DNA of 64,000 bases, from NCBI RefSeq assembly GCF_021134715.1, contig NC_060026.1, positions 4,278,001-4,342,000 on the forward strand, in the 5' to 3' direction. This document shows, piece after piece, positions 46,201-59,163 of this stretch. The DNA is from Daphnia pulex. Its lineage: Eukaryota > Arthropoda > Branchiopoda > Diplostraca > Daphniidae. Positions within the stretch are counted from its first letter, which is position 1; each line of letters begins with the position of its first letter. Under the pieces are notes generated by a model, which worked only from the letters and a program-made list of their open reading frames with translations, was not told where the DNA came from and searched no databases. A program made the translations under genes and the position numbers.

Positions 46201-49200
46201 TCATCATCATTCCAAGTCAACTACATCTATATCTAACAGTGAAATCATTTTCAATCAACGGCGAGAGAATCGAGTTATAAAAATCGCCAACTTTGTACGG
46301 TACAGAGCCGCTCGAATTTCTTTTTAATCAAAATTTCGGGAAGCAGTTAGTCCATTTGTCGCGGAATTTAACGATCTGTTGTCGTCGGCTTTGAGCCGGA
46401 CAAGTTCTGCACACACAGACAGACAGTATAGGATAGGATAGGCCTTTGAGCCATTGATGGGGGGGCGACGGACAATAGCTGGGAGGAAGCGAGTCGAATA
46501 ATCTTCTATATCTATCACGGTCAATCGATCTGCCATAGGTCAGCGTACCTCCCTTTCGCACTGAACCAAACAACCTTCTTCTTCTTCTATATAGACTTTT
46601 CGGCGGCTAGTGCAAAAGGTTTTTCCGGCGTCACATTGCAGTCGTCGGCAGATGGGACCGACCAATTCTCCCCCCTCCCCGTTTCCCTATTATCCCTATA
46701 GTCCTCGGTCTTGTCGTTCTTGTCCGCACACGACTACTATTACGCAGCACTGGACATGAGCTCACACAGACTGTACAACCCTCCTCTTCTTTCTTTCGGC
46801 TTTCTCCCCCCTTCATCCACCATCACCTTCTCTCCCCCCCCCCCCACCACTATAATTTCCATGTGTATCCGCAGAAACGCGCTGGATATATTTATATGAT
46901 GCCATTGTGTTCCCCCCAGCCCAGCTATATAGACCCTCACTTAATATGTATAGAAAAACTGACTGGGCGAGCGCTTTGGCATTGAGAATTCTCCGAGAGG
47001 GTCTCTCTTCACTATCGTCTCTTGTCACCCGAAAAACACATAACGCCAGATGATGTTTTGCAGTGCGATTGCTGGGCAGCCATCCGCCGCGGATGACAAA
47101 TGCGACAAGAGATCTGGTAAAAATAAAGTCGACTGGCATCTATAAGCTGGGCATTTTTCTGGTAAAAGAGCCCTGGACAAATATATATAGGGGGGGTCGC
47201 TCAAACAATCCGATTATGACTGAAGCACTGCGATTCCCATTTTGATTTCTGATTGTCTCTAATGTCATTGTTCGACCAATCGTGGAGAGTTTCGACCGAC
47301 CGTCTAACCGCTTCTAAATATAGTTACATTGGGGAGAAACAGTTTTATGTATGGCCGATAAAGCCTTTTGAGCCAAAAAAAAGCCCAGTCATTAAAAACC
47401 GATGGGGCCCATAGGAGAAGGTGTAAATCTGTCGCCTGCGGAAAACCAAAATCCAATCCCCTCCGCCGGGTAACGGATTCAAATGCCATGTCGTACATTA
47501 TTACAATCTATAGAGCTTCCCTATTCTTTTATTTATTTAGAATAGCGCCGCGCAGTTTTCGTGGAAACGACGACGCTGTTGATATAAGCCGGCCGATGCA
47601 TGTTTCAGTCCTATTACTCCAATCCGATCCAGGAATTAGAAAAAACTAAAAAGAATAAAAAGAAATATAGGCCTTTCCCCCCACTGCAGGACATTCTGGC
47701 TTTTAAATCCTGTATACCGTACGCGCGGTTGATCCTTCTGGCACGGACACTTGCGCGCGTCGTCGTCGTCCAGTCAATCCAACATTTATAGAGCCTTATA
47801 TAAGCCGCGGACCGAGATAAAAACTTGTGTTTTCCCCCCTCTCTCTCCACACTTGTACATGTCGAAAGAATCAGCACTAGACTGCCAAGGTTCGTCGTGC
47901 TATTATCGCTAGTTGGGGGATTTGTTTGCGGCTTGGGCGCGCAGCTAACGGAGCTGATAACACCAAGGTGCAAAGAGTGTGGGAGGAAATAACTTGCGTA
48001 AAGAGAAGAAAAAACGACTAGATTTATCATCTTCTTCTTCTTCTAGACCCTCCGAATAATACACGGAATAAAAAAATAAAAGTTTTACTTCTTGTCCGGC
48101 ACTAGAAATGTTGCTGGAGCGCATTTCCGACTCTTTTTCCAGGAGAGCGCAGCAAGTTTAGCCCCCCAAAACAGCAGCATGCAGCAGCCAGCAGCAGCCC
48201 CAGCCCAAAAAAGATGTGTACGTGTAAGTTATTGCCGGCAACAAAAGTATAAGAGCCTTAAGAGTAGGACCCTGTAAACCCCATCCGGGGCTAAACGAGT
48301 TTGTCAACCAGCGTCAAGTTGTGTATATATATTGAGATGGGGAAGATCTGGAGTCAAGTAGTAAGGGCCTGACCTAACCAAACTTTTTCTGGTCGGGATT
48401 CTTCCTATTATTACCCAAAAAAGTTGCCGTCGAGCTGGACTAGACCGAGAGAGTGTACACACACACACACAAGAAAGAGAAAAGTGTATAGATCAACGAG
48501 AGATCCTACATGTCTCAAATCTACACGCAACATTTCTTTCAATAGCGATACGTAAAATATAGACCAGCCGTTCATATTTTACCACGGGGCGTGTACACAC
48601 ACACACACCCCCTTCGGAGGTATATTTTACATGACGTGGAAGGTCTAACACGAAAATCTACAATAGAAAAAGGGGTTCTTATTTTTGTATGACATTCATC
48701 GGTTTGCCTTTTTTCCCCATCGCCACCAGAACGAAAATGAAAAATGATTGAATTGCCGACAATACCGGAACAAGCTGTCGCGTTGCGTAATGTATGGAAT
48801 AATAATTTGATTCCCCCCTCCATCCCCAGCCTCACCCGGAACCCCATATAAATCTAGTGTACAGTAGTTGATATATATTTGATTGTAAATTATAGAATCG
48901 ACGGGGAGAGAACTATACAACGCACTTCATTTCGACGGTCTAAAGCAATTATTACGCAACACTGGATATTACAAGAAAATATAGTAGGGGACAAACACAC
49001 GAATGATTTGCGGCCTTACTGGATTATACACACACACACACACACTAGGGTTGTGTGTATACATGTACGTAGACAGACAGCGGAAACACACAATTCATTC
49101 ACGGTCTCAGTTTGAACATTTGAACATTCGCCTCCGCCGCCGCCGGAATTATTATGTAATATAGGCTCCGTGATTCCTCTGTTTCCCCCCTCTATCTTGT

Positions 49201-52200
49201 GTAAGTTTTTACAACAGCTCGACGCGCGGGTTTTTACGTTCTAAATAGGTTTAGATGCTGCTGGCGGTTATCCGCGTTGACCGCTGCCGGCCCTCTCTCT
49301 CTCGGTCGGCTATAAACGCGTCCAACTTTCTTCTTTTTTGTATAAGCCGCGTTTTTCTCGTTCCGCCATCCAGCCACAAAAACTTTTTCGACTGTTGGAA
49401 GCTAGCGGAGGAGGAAATAAAAATGGCGTCGCAAGAGCGGAAGAGAAAGATAGGCATCAGCATCTCCCCCCGAACAAAAAGTTAGCCGCAACAACATTGC
49501 AACTCTAGGCAAGGAGATGATTTAGAAGAAAAATAAAGATATTCACAACTTGGGTGAGGGGTGAGGGGTGTGTGGTGCGGTTGACATTCTCGAGATTTCG
49601 CTTTGGATAAATTGTCAAAAGTTTGCACTCCAATTTCCCCCCCACTATTTTTTCTTTTTTCTTATTTTCAAGGAGCCGGGGTATATAATGATGAACATAA
49701 GCGGCGCATGTCATTAATACACACGGTCCCCTCTACTTCTCCCTGGCCCAACATTATCTCTTTTTCGTCGGTTGTGCACGTATATCCGAGAGAGGCGCGC
49801 GAGAGTCCAATATCCGTGACACTTTCAGTTTCGACGTGAGAATGATGACACAAGAGATGTTGTACAGACACGCTTGGCCCCTCCCTCATCTTTCAATCGA
49901 AATTTCCCATAGAGTTGTGTCATTCAAATAGCATTTTTTGACGTAACGATGGGCCTGGGCGAGCTATACTATACTACTCAAAAATGCTCCCGTTTTTTCT
50001 TTTTTTTCTAGACATCCTCCTTTCACGCTCCTATCTCTCAGATTATTGGATTCGAACGGGAGAGGGGAGGCGCTATTTATTTCCTTGTTGGTCGGTTGGG
50101 GGGGTGCGTTACATGCACGGCTATCTCTCGGAGCTTTTCATTTGATTCCATCCTGTTTGGAGAAAGATGCCTATTTCCAAATAGGCAGCAGTAGTAGTCA
50201 TATTCGAAATGAAACGGGTGCCATAACAAGCAGATATTCTTCGAAAAGAAAAAACACCTTTTGTTGCCAATTGAATAGCTCGAGTCGTGGCAAGACGTAG
50301 AGAGATGAACTTCTCCCGGCGACATGTGCGACATGCATTATTCCCATTTTTCCTTTTTTTCTGTCCGTCAGCAGTGCGCTATAGGGCCAGCTGATGTGTG
50401 TAGAAAAGAGAGTCTAGTTTAGTAGGGTGGATAACAACTTACGGTGAAAAGTGATGACTCCGTCAGCTTCGCCGTACTGATTCTTGGCCACGCAACGATA
50501 GGCTCCGTAATCTCTGGCTGTCACGTTCACGATCGTCAGTCGGAGCTGTTTGAATCGACACAATTCAAATTTTTTAGTTTTTTTTTTAAATGATTCAGAA
50601 TTTATTTGGGGTTTTTACTTGAGTGCGGAATGCTGGCCAAGTCGGTTGAGAGGAGCCGGCCATGGCGGGAGTGACAACAGGTCCGACGGACGATGAGGAT
50701 TGCATCAGATATTTAGCCGCTTCGTGCAAATCGGTCCCGTCGCTGCGGCTCCAAAAGTGCAGGGCCGACGGGCTCGACTCGATCGTGCAGTCCAGCGACA
50801 CTGTCGACCCAAGTGGAGCGCCAATCAGCTGCTGATGCAGCGTGACCGAGGGCGGAACTGTTGAACGTCACGACCACATCCAACCCGGGAAAAAAACAAA
50901 AGAAACACACAAATCAGATTTATATTTCCCGCCCGAAAAAAAAGGGTAAAATAAATATCCGCCGCCTGTCACCCGCACGCGGGAGCGGACGGCCAAGCCC
51001 CCGAAAAAATAAAAGAAGCTGGATCCGCTTGTCGCATAAACAGGCGATGATTGTGTGTATAGTGGTCGCGGCTAGATATGGCGGATAGAGAGCCTGAAGG
51101 GCTTTTCATTACACATGGACAGCCAGCCAGCGCCACACAGACGATATTACTCTTCCCAAATATTTTTGGTGTGTTTGGCCAATGAATGTCTATGGCGTCA
51201 AACAAGAAAAAAGAGCCGGGAATTTTCCTCCCAAAATTCCAATTAGTTGCGAGGGTGGGTAGAATTTTCTATTTTGTTAAAACGAAGAAAATTACAAGAG
51301 CACAGAGAGTGTTATAGCAGCCGATAGCAGCTCGCCCCCGTTTATTACTTTTGGATGATTTTGGGCAAGACATCAATCGCTGGGCGAGCCGTTTTTCTAT
51401 TGTGTAATGACGTCAGAGCACGACGAGAGCCCATTCAAACTAGAGCCGCAATATCCGTCTAACCCCCTCTAATCTATTCCGCACGCTATTCACAACAACA
51501 ACAACCCAGCCGACGACCTTAATAATAATCCAACAAATCAATACTGTGAAAATGAATTGGAACGCCAGAAAGAAAGTGAATGAAGAGAGACTCACACTCG
51601 ACCGAGAGACTGATGCGCTTGCTGACGGTGGGCGGAACTCCGTTGGAAGCGATGCACAAGTAGGCGGCCATGTCGTAACGGCTGACTTTACTCAGGTCCA
51701 GATGAGTCCCCTCCCATTCGGTTACTATGTACAAAAAAATCAATCAAAATGATTAAACATGTGGTAATAAAAAAAAGGGGGTGACGTCATATCACGCCCC
51801 CTCAACAGGAAACTAAAAGTTTAATTCTGTTTTTTAAATTTTATTGTCTAGTCCCGCGCACTCCCGGCGCTGAGTTTTACTCCGGGAAGGGCACCCGCCT
51901 TTATATTTGTCTGATTAATCCTATAGACAATAAAATGAGTTACATACCGGCAAGTGTTCGGTTGATGTTGATGAGTTTGCCGTCCTCTCGCCGCCAGCGG
52001 ACCGTTAATGGCAGAGTGCCTGTTGCGCTGCAAGTCAGAGTCACGGAGCTCTGCTCCCGCGCAGTCACGTCCGAACTGCTCAGCCCGTCGTCGATACTCG
52101 GCGGCACTAAGGAAATGATTATAACCCAAAAGAAAAGGAGCAATTCATTAGATAATATAACACCCAACTTGCTTTTAATGTTATGCAAATGACGTGCAAA

Positions 52201-55200
52201 AAACGTGTGGGAGTTGAAAACACTCGACAAAAGAGAAGAGGAGGAATAACTTTGAACGACGAGCGTTTCAAATGGGAAACATCTCGGCATTAGCGCCATT
52301 ATAGGCCATTAGGCCCGGGCACATCTCTCTACTCTGGTCGGATTTAGGAGCCCTGCCGAGTTAAGATTCTTCTTCTTTTTTCCTTTTTCTACATCTACTA
52401 TATGCAAATCGGCTTGTCTCCTAATGGATTCCCGCGGCCTTTGACGACGTGCGGGAGTCTTGCCGTTTCTCATCTATTCCACTCATTTCGTATTAGGTCA
52501 TTACAATATTGGGACATAGTGTTCAGTTGGGTTTTGATGGCCAACATCAACTTGGTCATTAGTTGAATGCAACACGCCTCTTACTTCATCTCTTTAACAC
52601 CACCGCTAACTGTGGCTGGTCTTCTGGCCTTGCGGGGCACATCGGATGGACGACAATCTCCCCCCACACCAACTATCCTCTTTGTGTGGCATTTCCCAAT
52701 CAACTTGCTCGCGTTTTTCCCTCATTTTTTCCCCCTACCGAACTGCTGGAGGTTCACAGGGTGTAGTGTGTGTGTGTGAGCTGTCACCAGCAGCGTGAGC
52801 CGGAGACGGATGAATAGGTTTTCGCTCTCTCTCTCTCGATTGCTCCATGTCGGCATCAGACACTCCATGTCTCACTGCACACATTTGAAATATAACGACC
52901 GGCCAGTCTCCTCTCTCCCGGTAAATATCGCCCAGACACAATATAAATGTCTGCGTGAAGGACCGAAAAGTCTTTCTCCACAATGAACTGAATTGACTGA
53001 CTGGCCCATGCAGCAACTCTCCCAAGGACGACAGCACTTTACGGCCTTCTTATATAGGCATCTCTAGATATCCCACCCACTCCATAACCTTTATTTTCCT
53101 TTCAGATCCTACTCCAACATAAAAGATTGCGACTCTTCGAGTCAATCAAAGCCTGAAAGAATAAAACAAAAAAATGTTGAGAATAAATATCCAAAAGAGG
53201 ATTTGATCAAAAGAAAAAACAAAAGCTTTGCGCTAGACAAATCTCTGGATATATATACAGGGGGGTATGGTGTGCTGGCACAGAGAGATATAGTATTAGA
53301 TGGACGTACTATATATAGATAGATAAGGCTGTCGGGTAGAAATGGTGGTCCTTCATTTTGATTCGGAGAAGAAACAGAAAAGGTGGAGTACTGGTCAAAT
53401 ATTTGTTTATTCCGAGAGAGAGAGAGACGAAACCGGAGATTGCGCCCGAGTCTCCTTTTATTTTATTTCGACTTTCTCGTTCGTCCCAAATTCTCTCCGT
53501 CTGTCCCTCCAACCCAACCCTCTCGGTTCTGACCGAACGCGGGATTGAGCCCCGAAGCGATCCAGCCCCTCTCGAATAAGAAAAGAAAAGAAAAAAAAGC
53601 TGTGTATTCCTTCTTTTCCAGATCTTTGATTTCATTTCCCAAAGCCCCGCGCGCGTGATTCACTTTCCTACCCCGTTCATGTTGTTTGATTTCGTTACGT
53701 CCTATATCCTTTTGTCTAGACCGTAGTTTTCCCATCAACTTTTTGTTTTTGAGTTTCCAGCTGTTGTTTTTAAAATTTGGAGACTCTGTCCGTCATTGAA
53801 TCTCTACAAAAATAAAAAATAAGCCTCTCTCCACATACACAATCTGTCTATATCCTTGATAGTCGATCCGCATTTCCGACAGGCTGAATCGAATTGTTGC
53901 ATCTTTTATCTGTTTTTTTTTTTCTGTTTCAGCTGTAACACGATCTACAATAGAGTACATACAAGATGGGGTCTGGGCTTCAACAGGGTTTCCCCCAATT
54001 GCCACTTCAGTATGATAAATAAGAGCTTTTGACTTTGTTCACCAGTTGGCATCGTTTGATGGCCCGTGATGGATCGATGCATTCCATCTTAGCCGCTCCT
54101 CTCTCGTATAACGCAGCTATAGGCTTTCCATTTCCAGTGGGGAATACACAAGAGCGCAGCAAGGGATCCTTGCTGTGAGCTCTTCTTTCGGCGAATAAAC
54201 TCTCGACGATGAGCTCGTCTACCCACCAAATCCTCCAGCGCTCCCCCCTCTCTTGTGTGTCTCCCTTTTGTCTGTATCCACTGAGCTATAGAGAGAGCTC
54301 TACTCCGCACACAACACTAGAATATACACTTATTTCTTTTAACGAAGCGTGTCAGCGATTAACGGACCTTACAGCCAAAGTTTCCGCTTCACTGGCATCA
54401 GCAGACAACAACACACAACAAAGAATCTACTAGTAGGCAAAGTGTCTAGTATATCTACTAGAGGCTCAAATCTCTTGATGTGCTGGATGATCATCAACAT
54501 TGTGAAAACATACATCATCGTCTAACCCCCCTCCCTCTTGTCTGGAGGACGGAAGGAGAAAAAGATGAGAGCTGGGACGACCCTTTTTAATCGACATCAT
54601 GGCGAGGGGGATCCCAGGATCGCTATACGAGTGATTAGCGATCACCCGCTGATTATATGGAAGATGATGAAGAAAAAAGGAGTGCAGAGCACTTACCGAC
54701 GACCGAGATGTAGCCGACGCGGGTCTTGGCAGCCGCTGTGTTGATTTGGCACCTATAGACGATCAATTGCAAAATGTTTTTATTAGAAGAAACAAAAGAG
54801 AAATGTGGTAACAATTTAGAATGAAAACTGACATGTAACCACCGCGATCCGATTCTTGAATGGATGAGATATGTAAATTCCATGTGTGATGCTGGTCGTG
54901 CGAGACGCTGATGCGAGGATTGCGTGTGATGACGTGGTTCTGCACCGTCAGAATGGCCGACCGTTCCATGTAGATCCAGGCTACCTGAAAGTATTAAGCA
55001 GAACAACAAGAGAAATTAACCTTTTACGCTCAATCCTTTTATGGCCCCCACTTTTTATTTTTGTTGTCTCTTTCGGCCAAATGACGTCATTCGTGTGTGG
55101 CCCCTGCTTCTATATTTATATCTATATACGTCTACACCCATTGTGTCTACATAACCAAGGCAGGTGACGCAGTGTGGAGGTAGGCCATAACATTTTCTAA

Positions 55201-58200
55201 TTGCAATTTGCTTTTAGAGATCAAAGTTGAAACAATTGGAATTTGAAAATCATTCAACAATCTGTCTGTAGGAAATTCATTCCAGAGTTGTTCCTTGATT
55301 GTTGTTGTTCCAGATTTGTTCCTCCAATACATCAAATCGCTAAAAATTACAAATTTTCAAAAACCATTTCAATTTCAGTAACCACATTGCAGCATGACAC
55401 AGTTCAAGAAAGCTTACAGGAAAATATGAACACTTTATGTTCACAGCTATATGTTCCCTGTAAATATCAACATGTGATTTTTTTTCACGTAAACTTGTAG
55501 GAACTACACTGAAATGATTTGCTGCCAACAACTTATGTTTGTTTCACAACTTGGATTATCAAATTATTTTCAAATTTTTAACTTTATAAACTCCAAAAAA
55601 GCAAAGAGCAAAGTAGGAAATGTATTGTTTTTACCAACATGTTTTCGAATCTCAACACAATTGCTTTCCAGAATGACTTTGTACAGTAAAATAAACCTTT
55701 AGCCATACATTTAATCATTTTAAATTGAATTTTACCTTCAGCTGAAGTTTCGAATGCCATCATTCCGTTTTGATTGTAATCTTAAACTTTGTATTTTCGA
55801 AACTTACTAATGAGTAATGACGAAAGCAGACGACAACTATCTTTAAGAAATCGATTGAAAATTCCATTAAAAATCGACTCCTATCCTAAAGTCTAAACCA
55901 ATCAAATACGAAATACGATCAAAGTGATTTTCTCGCCTGCGCTTGCCATCCGCTGAACGGATCGGGTTTTATTTTAGTATCCAGTTATAGTTCATCTCAA
56001 CAAGTTATACAGTAAGCTTCCTATACATTTACATACCGAAGACAATTACTTATAAACCCCTCCTACTCTCAACTCTTCCGCCCACAATAAGACCCTATAC
56101 AGGAGATCCTCTTCGTAAGTCAAGAGGTAATAAATATTCACATACCTTGTAGGAGCCGAGGTGTTTGACTGAGCACTGCAATTTGACATCTCGACCCGCC
56201 GTCACTGTCAGGTTTTGTAAGGGCTCCACGAATTCAGGATCGGGACCGACGACGGAACCTGTTTCAAAGGTCACATTGAACATATCATTAAAATGTTTTA
56301 CAACTTTTAAAAGTTCAGCCGCGCTATAGGCACCCAATCATCCGAAATGGATCGTTTTCTTTACACAAAAGAGCTCGTTTTAAAAATCAAGACCGGAAAT
56401 AATATTGGTTCCCATCTATCCGGCAGCCCAAAAATACGAAAAGGTCAAACCATTTTTCTCGTCTCTGTTGTCTTACATCTTTTCTTAGAACTTTAAATTT
56501 TTCGATAATCATCCATCACCTTTATACAGGACGGTTCATTATCACGAGCTTCGATTCTTTGACGAAATTCGAGGCCATATGGAAGGTGATCCCGCGTCTT
56601 GCCCAGGCCAACCGGATACATAATGAAGCGGCCAGCCGTTTGCTAATGAGCCCCAGCATCATCTCTACTACACATAATATGCAAAGGAAGCATCAGCTCA
56701 ACAATATCACGAATGCGCCTCATCTCTCCATACACCCAAGAACCTCCTCTGTCTCTACGGCATCGCCAAGTGTCGAAACTTTTTTTCTTTTTACTTCCCT
56801 AACAAACAACACACGCAATCATAATGACATCCTTGTGGAAAAATAAAATACATGGCGAAAAAAATAGAAAAAAATAACGAAATTGATGTTGTGTCATCGT
56901 CGTGTGGAGACCCCGCGCGCTCGTTTTATGTCTTTTGATGTTTCGCTTCATTACGACCGTTCTGCTCTCTCGACAACTTTTCTTCGAATGCAGTTAGATT
57001 ATATGCCCCCTTGTATACTACATGTAACTTTTTTTTCTTATTCCGCTGGCGGCGCGCGGCCTTTCAACACAACGGCGGCGGCACAAACGGTTGCGGCTCT
57101 CTTTTATCCATCTTTCCTCGTCTATATACGAATTGTTTGTCAGACATTTCACAAACTCTTCTACTGTGTGTGTATAGATGATATTCTTTTCTTGTATATT
57201 ATTCCGACTTTTGGATGTTCTTTATTTCCCTTTGGCTGCTGTACACAGACAATAAGTTGCCTTTATATAGCGCGCTCGGCGCCGCGCCAGCAGATGATTA
57301 CGTCAAGTGTCGGCAAGGATTTCGTGTTTGTTTTGCGCACCTTCGGGATCGTGCAAGCCGCCCGACTTGGCTGATGTTTCTTCTTTTTCGGATGCTTAGA
57401 TTTGGTTTGCCGGGACGTGATCAACGTCTTTGTCGCCGAAGCTGAATGCTATCAAAGCGCCCAAAGGCCTACACAGTCTCACAAGGTTCTTGTGTATACC
57501 AAAACATCACGGACACAAAAACATTTTGGCCGGGAGCTTCTTATATTTCTTCCATCACGGAGAATAAGCTTAAAAAAAGAAGCAAAGTGGCCGCCAGCAG
57601 CAGGCAAACTCTCTCGTCATCCTCCATCACAATGCTTTTCTAAATAAATGATGTCTAATAATAATATATTAGACTTTCATAAATACATCTATACCGCAGC
57701 GCCGTTTGCGCGCTTTGCACTGGCATCACACATCAGTCGGCGGCGTTGAGCCGGAATAGAAGATTGGCCTATACCCTACAGGGAGAAGGAGGATCGAGGG
57801 GGAGAAGCTATAGAGACGATGAGGAACAAGGGCGAGGGATTACATGTGGGGGAGCAGTTGATGCACATCGGGGAACAATCCAGCACCACCAAGCGTACGG
57901 TATTATTATTATATCCCTCGGAATTATTAATTTCGTCAACAGCCAGAAAGTGCTGCGCTGGTGGAATGGCTAAAATACGATCGCTAATGAAGACAAATAT
58001 GAGCGTCCTGTATATATTTGAATCTTTATCTTTGATCGATAGATTTTTATAGGCACCAAATTTCTAATCAATCGAATTATAGAAATGATTTGACGAAAAA
58101 GGCGCGTAATACAAAAAACAAGACAATTCATATCTTTGGAATGATTGGCCTGATGAACCCCGCCATAGAGTCGCCAGCTTTGTTTCACTGCACGAGCCAG

Positions 58201-59163
58201 TCAATCAAAGTGAATCCACATATCCCATCTCTATAATAATACCAAGATGGGAAGAAGGGCAAGTATAGCATGATTATATATATGGACAGACAACGCGGCG
58301 TATAGTAATATAGATGGGGAAAAGACAGAGAACTAGAGAGACAATGAAAATATAAGTAACTCGAGCCGTGTAGGCTACTGCGCTGATGCCTCTCTGTCTA
58401 AATACATGCTGTTCTTATCCGCCTTCTCCTTTGGGTATATCATCTGTGTATCTATATGCAATAGTTATATCTATCTGTATAATATACTATATATTACACA
58501 TACGATTCACTATTAGAATGTGGAACACTAATAATCCGTGACGGCTTCCACGAAATTATTACAAACCGAATCTCTTGTCATGTATATAGCACCCGCTCTC
58601 TATCCTGAATTTTATATACCCCTTATATAATAACGACTGCTCTGTTATCGCTACATTTTTTATTTTAATGAAGATAATACAGCGCGTTATTTAAAAAAAA
58701 AACCATCGGCTAAATTGGGGTGAAAAAGATATAGACCCTATGTTGTCTAACCATTTGGTGATGGGAAATATATAGAAGCTCAACGATTTCACATTTCTAA
58801 AACAGATTATAAATGGACAACAAAGTATATAGCTGAGGGGGGACAGCACAGGTTTTCTGGTTGTTTTTTGTTGTTACCTTTAGCAACGGCTAAGGCCGGC
58901 GTGGCTGAGAGAAGCAAAACGGCGACGGCGGCCGTCCAATAAGAGAGCAGGAGCAACTTGCTGGTAATATTAGCGGCCGATTGACACCGCCGCTCCGATG
59001 GCCGACACGTGAAATTCGACACCTTCAGTAGTCGTCTGTCGCTGCTGCTGGCCATGTTATCGAAACTCATCGTCATTTTCGTGTTACAACAGCAGCTCCG
59101 ACTGTGACTACTACCGACGGCAGCACTTGACGGGTTTGCGCCAGCACCGTCTGTTTGAAACAT
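43224..59163 (-). CDS. Three-Ig-domain cell-surface protein, DIP/lachesin family (12 exons, 546 aa)
   Basis: A neuronal-type adhesion protein resembling arthropod Dpr-interacting proteins (DIPs) and lachesin. Exons: 59163-58878, 56258-56146, 54984-54833, 54752-54697, 52106-51948, 51724-51596, 50857-50619, 50545-50443, 44380-44312, 44247-44176, 44093-43974 and 43366-43224. Splice phases agree at all eleven junctions. Exon 1 gives a long N-terminus with a hydrophobic signal segment (KLLLLSYWTAAVAVLLLSA). Ig1 (exons 2-4) has VKLQCSV, AWIYMERSAILTVQNHVITR and SDRGGYMCQINT, typical of DIPs. Ig2 (exons 5-6) has VTLTCSATGTLPLTVRWRRE and YDMAAYLCIASNGVPP. Ig3 (exons 7-8) has LIGAPLGSTVSLDCTIESSP and ARDYGAYRCVAKNQYGEADG. 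The remaining exons give a Ser/Thr-rich stalk and a C-terminal hydrophobic stretch (WVATTFILIGWTAINSVV), either a GPI signal or a membrane helix with a short basic tail. The start at 59163 is the first ATG in the open frame; later ATGs are possible. Confidence 0.92.
43367..43973 (-). other. Last intron of Ig-domain gene
   Basis: A 607-base GT-AG intron between exons 11 and 12 (GTGGGTTAAC ... CGTCATTTAG on the minus strand). No embedded feature seen. Confidence 0.75.
44381..50442 (-). other. Large intron (6.1 kb) of Ig-domain gene
   Basis: Separates the Ig3 exon from the stalk exons. Rich in simple repeats: CA or TG tracts near 44530, 44930, 45265, 48460, 48595, 49027 and C/G tracts near 46837. 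It holds a perfect hairpin at 45486-45513. I found no exon in either orientation, but stalk microexons used in alternative splicing could be missed. Confidence 0.65.
45486..45513. repeat. Perfect 11-bp stem hairpin with A6 loop
   Basis: CCCCGTCAATC, six A residues, then GATTGACGGGG: an exact inverted repeat inside the large intron. No following T-run on the gene's strand, so it is not a pol III terminator. It may be chance or a trace of a small element. Confidence 0.85.
50858..51595 (-). other. Intron of Ig-domain gene between Ig2 and Ig3
   Basis: A 738-base GT-AG intron between exons 6 and 7 (GTGAGTCTC ... GTTCAACAG). It falls at the Ig2-Ig3 boundary. Nothing else notable. Confidence 0.75.
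52107..54696 (-). other. Intron (2.6 kb) of Ig-domain gene between Ig1 and Ig2
   Basis: Falls at the Ig1-Ig2 boundary (phase 1), the usual position for Ig domain shuffling. Contains GA/CT tracts near 52826 and 53416 and TG near 52766. No other exon recognised. Confidence 0.7.
54985..56145 (-). other. Intron (1.2 kb) inside Ig1 of the Ig-domain gene
   Basis: Interrupts the first Ig domain in phase 0 after the codons for GSYK. The segment 55170-56000 is more AT-rich than its surroundings and could be an insertion, but I see no terminal repeats. Confidence 0.65.
56259..58877 (-). other. First coding intron (2.6 kb) of Ig-domain gene
   Basis: Separates the signal-peptide exon from Ig1 (phase 1). 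Dense in short AT repeats such as TATATA. No conserved exon was recognised. Confidence 0.65.
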